A stretch of DNA of 19,589 nucleotides from Cytophagales bacterium (GCA_003504855.1 DNZD01000381.1:1-19589), one strand, 5' to 3'; positions 1-7,460 are shown, counted from the stretch's first letter. Numbers and translations: made by a program. The notes: generated from the sequence alone by a model not told the origin.

Positions 1-74
1 AAAGACCCAACAACTACCGCAGCGGTGGTGGTGGTGGCGGCTTCCGTCGTGGCGGTTTCAATCGCGAAGACTAG
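1..74 (+). CDS. C-terminal end of an RGG-rich RNA-binding protein (partial)
   Basis: Only the last 23 codons lie in the window; the frame starts at base 3 and ends with TAG at 72-74. The tail contains six glycines in a row and then FRRGGFNRED, a Gly/Arg-rich (RGG-type) C-terminus. Such tails are known on Bacteroidota DEAD-box RNA helicases and on small RRM or cold-shock RNA-binding proteins, where they add nonspecific RNA affinity. Which of these it is cannot be decided because the catalytic or RNA-binding domain lies upstream of the window. The reading frame is supported by the terminator directly after its stop. Confidence 0.6.
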   Translation, partial: RPNNYRSGGGGGGFRRGGFNRED

Positions 75-97
75 AAGGCTCAACCCTCGATACATCT

Positions 98-126
98 AAT
101 GCCCTGGAAACAGGGCATTTTTATTT
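98..126 (+). terminator. Intrinsic terminator of the RGG-protein gene
   Basis: A perfect 9-bp stem (AATGCCCTG at 98-106, CAGGGCATT at 111-119) closes a GAAA tetraloop, and the run TTTTATTTT follows. It starts 23 bases after the stop of the RGG gene. On the opposite strand no T-run follows the hairpin, so it acts mainly on plus-strand transcripts. The convergent dehydrogenase gene, which ends at 126, would use the bare hairpin at best. Confidence 0.85.
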
Positions 127-1376
127 TATGCCGGGTAGCGCTCTGGACTGAATGCCCCCAGGTTAATGGATGGCCTCTCCTGTGTTGCAATCTCTGCCAC
201 GAGTTTACCCGTGCCCGGAGCCAGGCTTAAGCCCATCATTGCATGACCCGTGGCTACAACCACGTTTGGCCGCGTCGTGGATCGGCCGATGTACGGAAGT
301 CCATCCGGCGAACATGGACGCAAACCATGCCATACTTTATTCACAGCCGGCATCCCAACTTTCATATCCGGATAGTATCGCGGTATCGAATCCACAATAC
401 CCTTTACCCGGTTCATGTTGATGTCATGGTTCACTCCGGCAATCTCCATGGTGCCACCAAAGCGCAACGAGCTGCCCATGGGCGTAACAGCCACCCGCGC
501 CTCCAGAAAGATGGAAGGTATCCGGGTGTTCTTTTCAACCTGATCTAGCGTAAAGCTATACCCCTTCCCTGCCTGCATGGGCAGTGAAATACCAAACGAC
601 TCTGCCAGGGTACCTGACCACGAGCCGGATGCCAATACCCATTGATCCATTTCAATGTCTCCCTGACTGGTGTGAACCACCTTGACCTGGTTGCGTTCTG
701 TCACTACACCTGTCACACGGGTATTGGTGCGGAAAACTACTCCGCTTTTCTTCAACAAGGAGATTAGATCGCGTACCAAAACAGCTGGCGTCAGGTGTGC
801 ATCTCCCGGATAATACACGCCACCACGTGCTTTCACCTGGACATCAGGCTCCATTTTCTGAATCTCTGCCAGCGACAATACCTGTGCCTCCACACCCGCC
901 TTGTTGGCCATGCGCGCTGTCTCCGCCTCTTCATGTTCGGCCTCAGCCGATTGATACAGCATCATCAGGCCACGCTCGTGATAGCCGAAGTCGAATGGAA
1001 GTTCCTTCGCCCACTGCTGATACACGGTCTTGCTGAACAGGCTCAGCTCTTTCAGTGCCGGAATAGCCCTGGCTACATGGGCCGCATTGGCATGCTTGTA
1101 AAATTGCCAACCCCAGCGGATAAGGTCCTTGCTGAAACGAGGCCGTACATAAAACGGACTGGTCGAATCAAACATCCAGCGAATTCCCTTCGCAATCATT
1201 CCCGGTGCGGCAAGCGGGATAATGTGACTGGGCACAATCATACCAGCATTGTTAAACGAGCATCCATCCTGCAATTCGCCTTGCTCGATGATGGTGACTT
1301 CAAATCCGGCCCGGCGCAAAAAGTACGCGCTGCTCAAACCAACAATACCACCTCCAATAATCCCTACCCTGTTCAT
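126..1376 (-). CDS. DadA-like FAD-dependent D-amino acid dehydrogenase (predicted cis-4-hydroxy-D-proline dehydrogenase)
   Basis: The protein has 416 residues, typical of the DadA/DAO family. The N-terminus has the Rossmann FAD signature G8-G-G10-I-V-G13 with the ribose-binding acidic residue E31 ending strand beta-2. A C-terminal FAD-contact segment, GHAMMGLSLAPGTGK, spans 377-391. By family the enzyme oxidises a D-amino acid to an imine and passes electrons to an acceptor other than oxygen. The operon gives the substrate by inference: cis-4-hydroxy-D-proline made by the adjacent epimerase, yielding delta1-pyrroline-4-hydroxy-2-carboxylate. No genes for a multi-subunit hydroxyproline dehydrogenase are nearby, so this looks like the single-chain type. 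It is the last gene of the minus-strand operon, 15 bases after the epimerase stop. A broader D-amino acid dehydrogenase role is the alternative. Confidence 0.85.
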   Translation of the reverse strand: MNRVGIIGGGIVGLSSAYFLRRAGFEVTIIEQGELQDGCSFNNAGMIVPSHIIPLAAPGMIAKGIRWMFDSTSPFYVRPRFSKDLIRWGWQFYKHANAAHVARAIPALKELSLFSKTVYQQWAKELPFDFGYHERGLMMLYQSAEAEHEEAETARMANKAGVEAQVLSLAEIQKMEPDVQVKARGGVYYPGDAHLTPAVLVRDLISLLKKSGVVFRTNTRVTGVVTERNQVKVVHTSQGDIEMDQWVLASGSWSGTLAESFGISLPMQAGKGYSFTLDQVEKNTRIPSIFLEARVAVTPMGSSLRFGGTMEIAGVNHDINMNRVKGIVDSIPRYYPDMKVGMPAVNKVWHGLRPCSPDGLPYIGRSTTRPNVVVATGHAMMGLSLAPGTGKLVAEIATQERPSINLGAFSPERYPA

Positions 1377-1391
1377 AGCTGATGTGCGAAA

Positions 1392-2408
1392 TTAAATCAC
1401 CTGAAATCCGTGTGCATATGGATCATCCTCCGGGTCAATCGATATCGTGTTGTATCCATATACCTTGGCCCATCCCTCCACACTTGGAATAATGGCAGGC
1501 TTACCCTGCAGTTCAGTCACCTCTTCAATGCGGCCGATAAACTTGGAACCAATGATACTCTCATGAATAAAATCCTGCCCAGGCTTGAGTTTACCTTTGG
1601 CATACCACTGTGCCAGCCGCGCCGAGGTGCCGGTACCACACGGTGAACGGTCAATCGCCTTATCGCCATAGAACACCGCATTGCGGGCCGTAGACGTCGG
1701 GTCGATAACGGCACCAGCCCACAAAATATGGCTGCATCCGTTGATGGTTGGGTTCTCGGGGTGTACAAACTTATGCTTGCGGTTAATGTCCTTTCTCAGC
1801 TCACGACTCCAGCTAATCAATTGATCGGCGGTGAATTTTTCCAGTCCGGGAAAATTAGGTTGGGGATCCACGATCGCGTAGAAATTCCCTCCATACGAAA
1901 CGTCAAGCGTCAGCTCGCCAAGGTCCGGGCAGGTGGCCGTGATGGCTTCCGCTGCCAGATAGGCTTTGACGTTCCGGATCTTTACCGATTTCACTTTCTT
2001 TCCCTCCTGTTTGTACTCCACGCGCACCAGGCCTGCCGGGACTTCCAGGTTTAGCACACCGGGCACCTTAGGAATCACCAATCCCTGTTCAATGGCAATG
2101 GTGACCGTACCAATGGTGCCATGCCCACACATGGGTAAACAACCACTGGTTTCAATAAACAGCACGCCAATGTCGTTGGCAGGATCAGAGGGTGGATACA
2201 GTATACTTCCGCTCATCATGTCATGACCGCGGGGTTCGAACATCAGCCCTTTGCGGATCCAGTCGAACTCGCGTAAAAAATGCTGACGCTTTTCACTCAT
2301 GTTTTTTCCCTCCAGGAGTGGTCCGCCACCAGCTACCAACCTGACCGGGTTCCCACAGGTGTGGGCATCAATACAAAAGAAAGTTTTTGCAGGCATAAGG
2401 TTATTCAT
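1392..2408 (-). CDS. 4-hydroxyproline 2-epimerase (proline racemase family)
   Basis: The 338-residue product has the proline racemase fold signatures. Both catalytic cysteines are present: C94 in MCGHGTIG and C257 in DRSPCGTGTSA. Having two Cys indicates a true two-base racemase or epimerase. Family members with Thr at the first position are trans-3-hydroxy-L-proline dehydratases, so that alternative is disfavoured. The reaction is trans-4-hydroxy-L-proline to cis-4-hydroxy-D-proline, the first step of the pathway encoded here. The gene begins 6 bases after the aldehyde dehydrogenase stop. An AGAAGG stretch inside the end of that gene lies about 11 bases before the ATG, which suggests translational coupling. 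A second in-frame ATG is at codon 5. Proline racemase activity cannot be excluded from sequence, but the neighbours favour hydroxyproline. Confidence 0.92.
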   Translation of the reverse strand: MNNLMPAKTFFCIDAHTCGNPVRLVAGGGPLLEGKNMSEKRQHFLREFDWIRKGLMFEPRGHDMMSGSILYPPSDPANDIGVLFIETSGCLPMCGHGTIGTVTIAIEQGLVIPKVPGVLNLEVPAGLVRVEYKQEGKKVKSVKIRNVKAYLAAEAITATCPDLGELTLDVSYGGNFYAIVDPQPNFPGLEKFTADQLISWSRELRKDINRKHKFVHPENPTINGCSHILWAGAVIDPTSTARNAVFYGDKAIDRSPCGTGTSARLAQWYAKGKLKPGQDFIHESIIGSKFIGRIEEVTELQGKPAIIPSVEGWAKVYGYNTISIDPEDDPYAHGFQVI

Positions 2409-2414
2409 TCAAAG

Positions 2415-3893
2415 TCAGGCCTTCTTCCATTCGCTGTTCACCATGCGCCAGATGTTCATGGGATTGCCAGCCTTGAGTTCATCAGGCAACAAGACATCTG
2501 GGAAGTTCTGATACGACACCGGGCGTACAAACCGCTTGATGGCATCCGTGCCTACCGAAGTAAATCGTGAATCGGTGGTAGCCGGGAATGGTCCACCATG
2601 GTGCATGGCAGGACATACTTCAACACCCGTGGGGACGCCATTAATAATAATTCGCCCAACCTTATTGGCAACTTTTTGAATAAATCCGGCATAGGTTACC
2701 AATTCATCGTCCTCACCGATAATCGTCGCTGTTAGCTGTCCGGGTATCTTATCCAGTGCTGCCTCCAATTCCTGGATGCCCGATGCGGCTACCAACAGCG
2801 AATAAGGACCAAACACTTCTTCAGCCAGTACGGGGTTATTGATAAACTCAGATGCAGGGACACTGGCCAATGAACTTACGCCTTGATTCTCCTTGGGCGC
2901 TTCTTTGGATTCAGCTACAAGACTTACCTGCTGTTGCGAAAGTGCCTTGGCCCGGTTGCGAACAAAATTAGAGGCGATGCCCGGGTGCAGCATGGTGCCG
3001 GGAGCGATGGCCGCCAGCTTTTCTCCCAACTGCTTGCGGAACCGATCCAGTTCAGGCGACTGAAGACTGACCAATAGACCGGGGTTGGTACAAAACTGTC
3101 CCACACTTTGTGTGATGGATGCAGCGTATTGCTCGGCAACTTTCTCACTCCGTGCCTTCAATGCGCCCGGCAGGATGAACACCGGGTTAATGCTACCCAT
3201 TTCGGCAAACACCGGAATTGGTTCAGCTCGTTGTGTGGCGTAGTCGTATAGCGCCTTGCCGCCAGAGAAGGAACCAGTAAATCCTACTGCCTTCGTCACG
3301 GGGTGTTGCACCAGTGCCTTCCCGGCTTCAAAGGAAGGCGCATGGATATGAATAAAAGTATCTGGCGGCATTCCGGTCTGCCTGGCGGCTGCAGCAATGG
3401 CGTCAGCGACCAGCTCAGACGTTCGGGGATGCGCGGGGTGAGCTTTCAATACTACCGTGCAACCGGCAGCTAATGCTGATGCCGTATCAACACCGGCTGT
3501 ACTGTATGCCAGGGGAAAATTGCTTGCACCAAATACCACAACCGGTCCCAGTGGCGCCATCATCTTGCGGATGTCGGGCTTTGGCAGCGGGGCCCGATCG
3601 GGAATAGCAGTATCAATACGCGCTTCCACCCATGATCCTTCACGGATCAAAGCCGCAAACTGTCGCAGTTGATTGCAGGTGCGCCCGCGTTCGCCGGCAA
3701 GGCGTGCCTCCGGAAGATTTGTTTCTTCCATAGCCTGCTGAATCAATGCTGGTCCGATCGCTTCAATCCCGGTAGCGATGGCTTCCAGGAAAGTAGCCCG
3801 CAGCGCACCCTTCATGTTCCTGTACGCCAGGAAAGCCGACTGGCTGCGCTTCATCACCTGATCAATTCCTTGTATGTTGGTTTCCTGTTGCAT
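2415..3893 (-). CDS. 2-oxoglutarate semialdehyde dehydrogenase (ALDH superfamily)
   Basis: With the ATG at 3893 the protein has 492 residues. An in-frame TTG at 3917 would add 8 residues, but an ATG preceded by AACGAA is the more likely start. ALDH landmarks appear in order: N125 in GASNFP, K150 in VVLKAHP, the nucleotide-binding loop GFTGSFSGG near 204-212, general base E231 in FAEMGSINP, and nucleophile C268 in GQFCTNPG. The sequence resembles the NADP-linked 2,5-dioxovalerate (alpha-ketoglutarate semialdehyde) dehydrogenases of sugar-acid and hydroxyproline catabolism. It would oxidise 2-oxoglutarate semialdehyde to 2-oxoglutarate, the last pathway step. It lies between the deaminase (45 bases upstream) and the epimerase (6 bases downstream), as expected for one operon. 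The substrate is inferred from context. Confidence 0.9.
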   Translation of the reverse strand: MQQETNIQGIDQVMKRSQSAFLAYRNMKGALRATFLEAIATGIEAIGPALIQQAMEETNLPEARLAGERGRTCNQLRQFAALIREGSWVEARIDTAIPDRAPLPKPDIRKMMAPLGPVVVFGASNFPLAYSTAGVDTASALAAGCTVVLKAHPAHPRTSELVADAIAAAARQTGMPPDTFIHIHAPSFEAGKALVQHPVTKAVGFTGSFSGGKALYDYATQRAEPIPVFAEMGSINPVFILPGALKARSEKVAEQYAASITQSVGQFCTNPGLLVSLQSPELDRFRKQLGEKLAAIAPGTMLHPGIASNFVRNRAKALSQQQVSLVAESKEAPKENQGVSSLASVPASEFINNPVLAEEVFGPYSLLVAASGIQELEAALDKIPGQLTATIIGEDDELVTYAGFIQKVANKVGRIIINGVPTGVEVCPAMHHGGPFPATTDSRFTSVGTDAIKRFVRPVSYQNFPDVLLPDELKAGNPMNIWRMVNSEWKKA

Positions 3894-3938
3894 TTCGTTA
3901 GTGTTAAAGTCACTCAAAGCCTTCCATCCGGTAATGGA

Positions 3939-4844
3939 CTAAAGGTGCTTGTAGTCCGGTAACTTAGGACGCGATGCAATTCCATCGCGGATAATCTTCA
4001 GTACACGGGCGCGCTCATCCCCAACGAGGGTAAGGCGGGGTGCACGAACGATTTCGGATCCGATGCCTGCTTCTTGTTCTGCCAGCTTGATGTATTGCAC
4101 CAGCTTGGCATCGATGTCCAATTCGAGCAACGGCAGGAACCAGCGGTAAATCGGCAATGCTTCAGCAGCACGTCCGGCTTTGATCAATTTGAAAATAGCG
4201 ACGGTCTCAGCCGGGAAAGCACAAACCAACCCTGCCACCCATCCATGGGCTCCCATCAGAATCTCCTCCATGGCGAGCGGATCAACACCGCAAAGAATTT
4301 TGAAGCGATCCCCGAAGCGGTTGATCATACGGGTCACATTGCTGATATCACGGGTAGACTCCTTGACAGCCTGGATGGTCGGCATGGCGGCCAATTCATC
4401 AAACATGGCAAGGGTCACTTCTATCTTATAGTCCACCGGATTATTGTAAATCATAATGGGCAGCGATGAAGCGGCAGCTACTGCCTTGAAGTAGGTCACC
4501 GTTTCGCGGTGGTCGGACTTGTAGCGCATAGGAGGCAATAGCATAAGGCCTTTAGCCCCGAGCTTCTCGGCATGCTGGGCCAACTTAATGGCTTCCCGGG
4601 TGCTGCCCTCAGCGATGTTCATGATCACCGGCACTTTGCCAGCAACTTTTTCAATGGTGAATTTCACCAGATCAAATTTCTCTTCATTGCTCAGCACGCT
4701 GGCTTCTCCCAGCGAGCCTCCCAGGATGACGCCATCTACGCCACACTCCAACTGGAACTTCAGGTTCTTTTCAAAGAGCGCATAGTCCAGGGTGTCCTGG
4801 GCTGTAAACTTGGTTGTTAAGGCAGGGTATACTCCGGTCCACAT
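3939..4844 (-). CDS. DapA/NanA-superfamily lyase, predicted 1-pyrroline-4-hydroxy-2-carboxylate deaminase
   Basis: This is a TIM-barrel Schiff-base enzyme predicted to turn delta1-pyrroline-4-hydroxy-2-carboxylate into 2-oxoglutarate semialdehyde and ammonia. I start it at the ATG at 4844 (301 residues, MWTGVYPA). With that start Y133, K161 and the GSLGE loop at 43-47 fall at the same numbers as E. coli DapA Tyr133, Lys161 and GTTGE, and E. coli DapA also begins M-x-T-G. An ATG at 4877 (312 residues) is in frame, but a -7 element overlaps its first codons. It is not dihydrodipicolinate synthase: the proton-relay threonine 45 is Leu, and the substrate-binding Arg138 position is Asp (YNNPVD). 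It is the first gene of the catabolic operon. The substrate assignment comes from the three partner genes. Confidence 0.88.
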   Translation of the reverse strand: MWTGVYPALTTKFTAQDTLDYALFEKNLKFQLECGVDGVILGGSLGEASVLSNEEKFDLVKFTIEKVAGKVPVIMNIAEGSTREAIKLAQHAEKLGAKGLMLLPPMRYKSDHRETVTYFKAVAAASSLPIMIYNNPVDYKIEVTLAMFDELAAMPTIQAVKESTRDISNVTRMINRFGDRFKILCGVDPLAMEEILMGAHGWVAGLVCAFPAETVAIFKLIKAGRAAEALPIYRWFLPLLELDIDAKLVQYIKLAEQEAGIGSEIVRAPRLTLVGDERARVLKIIRDGIASRPKLPDYKHL

Positions 4845-4864
4845 AGCAGTATTGGTTTTTTGAC

Positions 4865-4895
4865 CAAAGGTAGCCATTGACAGGGGTGGTGCAGA
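4865..4895 (-). promoter_or_regulatory. Candidate promoter of the hydroxyproline operon
   Basis: On the minus strand the sequence reads TCTG (4895-4892), 19 bases, then TACCTTTG (4872-4865). This compares with the Bacteroidota consensus TTTG-N19-TAnnTTTG: a full -7 match and 3 of 4 bases at -33. Transcription would begin near 4858, giving a leader of roughly 14 bases to the ATG at 4844. The weak -33 fits a promoter that needs an activator. The evidence is pattern matching only. Confidence 0.5.
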
Positions 4896-4900
4896 CGCTG

Positions 4901-4926
4901 AAAATAGTCAATATTGGTACTATTTT
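4901..4926. promoter_or_regulatory. Inverted repeat, candidate AraC-family operator
   Basis: Perfect 8-base arms AAAATAGT (4901-4908) and ACTATTTT (4919-4926) are separated by 10 bases. Inside the repeat lies a second small palindrome, CAATATTG, at 4909-4916. It sits between the two divergent candidate promoters: 5 bases separate it from the -33 of the catabolic operon, and 2 bases from the -7 of the regulator gene. That placement suits activation of the enzymes and repression of the regulator by one bound dimer. AraC proteins often prefer direct repeats, so binding is inference. Confidence 0.5.
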
Positions 4927-4928
4927 GA

Positions 4929-4936
4929 TAACTTTG
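4929..4936 (+). promoter_or_regulatory. Candidate -7 element of the AraC-type regulator gene
   Basis: TAACTTTG matches TAnnTTTG in full and lies 10 bases before the ATG at 4947, so the transcript would be nearly leaderless. No TTG-type -33 element is found at the usual 19-21 base spacing, which weakens the call. Confidence 0.35.
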
Positions 4937-4946
4937 ATCCGCCAGC

Positions 4947-5840
4947 ATGACACAGCAAGCTAAAATACTGTCAAAAAGGGTTGTTTCATTCAACGTTCCA
5001 CAGACCGAGCAGGAGGTGGTACGGGTACAGGTGGACAACCTGCCCCACTTCTATGATCAATTGCATCAGCATCCGGAAATCCAGGTCATGTTGATACAAT
5101 CAGGTGAAGGAACCCTGGTAGCCGGCGATTATGTAGGGCGGTTTCAAACCGGTGATGTGTTCGTGCTGGGCAGTGGATTGCCACACGTGTTCAGGAGTGA
5201 CCCCTCCTACTACCAACCCCACACCCGGAGGCAATCAAAGAGCATATCGCTTTACTTTAATGAGAAGTACTTTGGCAAGACCCTTTGGAATACAAACGAG
5301 TTGAAGTCAGTACGCGAATTGGCGGCGGCAAGTCAGCAAGGGATACAATACGGTAAAGAAACGGCGGCTCACGCAGCATTCTTACTTGCCGCTTTGCCGG
5401 AAAGCACCGGAATGGACCGGGTGGTGACCTTTTTCAGGCTGTTGTTGCTGTTGTGCAATTCCGCCGACCGAAAAACGTTATCCTTACAAACCTCCCTGTT
5501 GCGGTTGCGTGAAGAAGGTCGTATGAACTCCATCATTGAATTTACTTTTCAGGAAAGCCACCGGCGTATTTACATCGACGAAGTAGCGCAGCGTGCGAAT
5601 TTGTCCACCGAGGCATTTTGCCGGTACTTCAAGCTGCATACCCGAAAGAGTTATATCAACTTTCTGCACGAAGTGAGGGTAAGCCAGGCTTGTCAGCTAT
5701 TGATGCATCCCGATCGCACCATTCAGGAAGTCTGTTTCCAATCGGGGTTTGCCAATGTTTCCAACTTTAACCGGATCTTCCTGAAGGTTGCAGGGAAAAC
5801 ACCGCGTGCATTCAGGCAACAAGTTACCTTTACCGAATAG
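4947..5840 (+). CDS. AraC/XylS-family transcriptional regulator of the hydroxyproline genes
   Basis: The 297-residue protein is of usual AraC-family length. An N-terminal cupin-like ligand-binding half covers about residues 30-105, with the HQHPEIQ metal-site-like motif (H40, H42) and GDVFVLGSGLPHVF. A C-terminal pair of helix-turn-helix motifs spans about 207-290. The first recognition unit is YIDEVAQRANLSTEAFCRYFK; the second, IQEVCFQSGFANVSNFNRIF, is the most conserved AraC block and is intact. The gene is divergent from the hydroxyproline operon with about 100 bases between start codons, so it most likely controls that operon. The inducer is probably hydroxyproline or a pathway intermediate, which is inference. 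An inverted repeat next to its -7 element suggests autoregulation. It is followed after 6 bases by a small secreted-protein gene. Confidence 0.9.
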   Translation: MTQQAKILSKRVVSFNVPQTEQEVVRVQVDNLPHFYDQLHQHPEIQVMLIQSGEGTLVAGDYVGRFQTGDVFVLGSGLPHVFRSDPSYYQPHTRRQSKSISLYFNEKYFGKTLWNTNELKSVRELAAASQQGIQYGKETAAHAAFLLAALPESTGMDRVVTFFRLLLLLCNSADRKTLSLQTSLLRLREEGRMNSIIEFTFQESHRRIYIDEVAQRANLSTEAFCRYFKLHTRKSYINFLHEVRVSQACQLLMHPDRTIQEVCFQSGFANVSNFNRIFLKVAGKTPRAFRQQVTFTE

Positions 5841-5846
5841 ACCAGG

Positions 5847-6173
5847 ATGATACGACTAACACTGATCTTTATTTTGCTGTACACAGGGGTTAACGCGCAA
5901 CAACAAGGCGACACCTACTCGGTGAACTTCATAAGCGTAGGCACTGGCATCGATAGCAAAGCCGTTGACCAACTAGTGGCATTTCACAAGAGGTTCGAAC
6001 AGGACGTGAAGCACAAAGTGCCGTTTACCATCAGACATTGGGGACGTGAAGGGGAAATCGATTACCGCTTTGATCTCAAGGGCCTATCACCGAAGCAGCG
6101 CAAAGCCTTCCGGGACAAAATCAAACAGCTATTTTCTGGAAATCAGCGCGTGGATTTATCAGGCACGCTTTAA
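5847..6173 (+). CDS. Small secreted or periplasmic protein of unknown function
   Basis: This 108-residue protein begins with a signal peptide: MIR, a hydrophobic stretch to about residue 14, and a probable cleavage after VNA18 before QQQ. The mature part has two segments that look like the conserved core, NFISVGTGIDSKA (about 27-39) and WGREGEIDYRFDL (about 65-77), with a Lys/Arg-rich amphipathic helix between 80 and 95. There is no cysteine, lipobox or recognisable enzyme motif. I recall similar short proteins in other Bacteroidota but know no function for them. It starts 6 bases after the AraC gene stop, so it is probably on the same transcript; ACCAGG before the ATG is a weak ribosome site. 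Its last 15 bases overlap the end of the convergent metallophosphoesterase gene. Confidence 0.75.
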   Translation: MIRLTLIFILLYTGVNAQQQGDTYSVNFISVGTGIDSKAVDQLVAFHKRFEQDVKHKVPFTIRHWGREGEIDYRFDLKGLSPKQRKAFRDKIKQLFSGNQRVDLSGTL

Positions 6174-7409
6174 CTCGAGGATGGTCAGTTCTGGCGGCAT
6201 TCCCACCCGACCCGGATATCCCAGGTAACCAAAGCCCCGATTAACGTAAATGTATTGTTCGCCTTCCTTGTAGAGGTCCGCCCACTGACGGTAGACATAT
6301 TGTACCGGGCTCCATTTGATTCCGCCTATCTCCACGCCAAACTGAAATCCATGGGTGTGACCGGAAAGCATCAGGTCAATATCCGGGTGGTTGGGTCGTA
6401 CCTGAGCATCCCAATGAGTTGGGTCGTGTGACAACAATATCTTTACAGCCGCTTCATCAGTGCCCTGAACAGCCTGATCCAGTTTACCATATTTTGAAAA
6501 GCGTCCAGCTCCCCAGTTTTCATTGCCGATGATGGCAATTTTGTCGATGCCCTGTTGCAGAAACCGATGCTCATTCATCAACAGATCATACCCCATGATC
6601 TTATGGGCCTCCATCAGGTCCTTGAAGTTCTGATTTTTCAGTGCTTGGGAATCCCACTTCTTATAGTCACCATAGTCGTGATTTCCAGTAACGGAATAAA
6701 CACCCAGTGGAGCCCGCAGCTTATCAAAAATCGGAACATACTCTTTTACCTCGGAAGATTCATTGTTCACCAGGTCACCCGTGAAGAAAATCACATCCGG
6801 TTTCTCAGCCAACATCATCTCCACACCACCCCTCACGGCCGTCTTATTCCAGAAGCTGCCGGAATGGATGTCGGAAATCTGACCGATGCGAAGTCCATCA
6901 AAAGACTTTGGAAGGTTTTTCAGTTTAACCGTGACTTTTCGCACGCGATAATCATGAGCACCTGAGATGATGCCATAGGCAAAAGCCGTAAAGGGGACTG
7001 CCGTTGTGGCGAGTGCCAACTTCGAGAGGAACTCCGAACGGGGAATCACGGGTCCGGCTATGGTGGTATCGGCTCCGGCCCGGAAGAAACTCACCACCCA
7101 ACGCACACCGCGCTGTATATCATCGGTGAAGAGCACAATTAATCCCAGAATTTTAGAGAAGTACGTGGCAACAACACCGGTAATGATGAAGCTGCGCGTC
7201 GTGGCAGTGAAATAGTATTGGTTACCAAAAGTCCACCACATCACCGCCAGGAAGCAAAGTGCCGTGGGTATCCAGAATCCAATGCGAACACCACTCTTCC
7301 ATGCCGGTGACCAGTTTTGACTGGCCACGAGAACACCCTGATAGAAATAGTAATCAACCAGGAGAAAGAAGATGATCGTGAAGAACATTACCATAATACG
7401 GGCTCGCAT
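6159..7409 (-). CDS. Membrane-anchored calcineurin-like metallophosphoesterase (YkuE/YaeI-like)
   Basis: The 416-residue protein has an N-terminal membrane region and a C-terminal phosphoesterase domain. Hydrophobic segments lie at about 7-27, 42-60, 73-94 and 128-149. The catalytic block starts near 160 and has every metal-binding motif in order: D180-I-H182, GD212 in TGDLVNN, GN243-H244-D, H328 in LLSHDP, and GHTHG at 350-354. This order is that of the dinuclear metallophosphoesterases of the YkuE/YaeI group, whose members often act on lipid phosphates at the membrane. The true substrate here is unknown. The first ATG (7409) directly follows the T-run of the terminator of the RND operon. 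In-frame ATGs at codons 6 and 8 are alternatives. No promoter is evident between the terminator and the gene. Confidence 0.88.
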   Translation of the reverse strand: MRARIMVMFFTIIFFLLVDYYFYQGVLVASQNWSPAWKSGVRIGFWIPTALCFLAVMWWTFGNQYYFTATTRSFIITGVVATYFSKILGLIVLFTDDIQRGVRWVVSFFRAGADTTIAGPVIPRSEFLSKLALATTAVPFTAFAYGIISGAHDYRVRKVTVKLKNLPKSFDGLRIGQISDIHSGSFWNKTAVRGGVEMMLAEKPDVIFFTGDLVNNESSEVKEYVPIFDKLRAPLGVYSVTGNHDYGDYKKWDSQALKNQNFKDLMEAHKIMGYDLLMNEHRFLQQGIDKIAIIGNENWGAGRFSKYGKLDQAVQGTDEAAVKILLSHDPTHWDAQVRPNHPDIDLMLSGHTHGFQFGVEIGGIKWSPVQYVYRQWADLYKEGEQYIYVNRGFGYLGYPGRVGMPPELTILELKRA

Positions 7410-7448
7410 AAAAAAGGAAGGTCGTCCTCGTGATAAGGACGACCTTCC
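7410..7448 (-). terminator. Intrinsic terminator of the efflux operon
   Basis: A perfect 12-bp stem GGAAGGTCGTCC (7416-7427) with GGACGACCTTCC (7437-7448) encloses a 9-base loop. On the minus strand it is followed by six T residues (7415-7410). It lies 12 bases after the RND pump stop. The T-run ends exactly at the ATG of the metallophosphoesterase gene. On the plus strand no T-run follows. Confidence 0.93.
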
Positions 7449-7460
7449 GTCAGATTTATT

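Noticed and set aside
1..60. GGT repeat tract near the left edge as a microsatellite or CRISPR-like repeat
   Set aside because: It encodes six glycines of an RGG tail in frame with a stop and terminator. No spacer structure exists.
1392..2408. trans-3-hydroxy-L-proline dehydratase as identity of the proline racemase family gene
   Set aside because: Dehydratases have Thr in place of the first catalytic Cys. Here C94 and C257 are both present.
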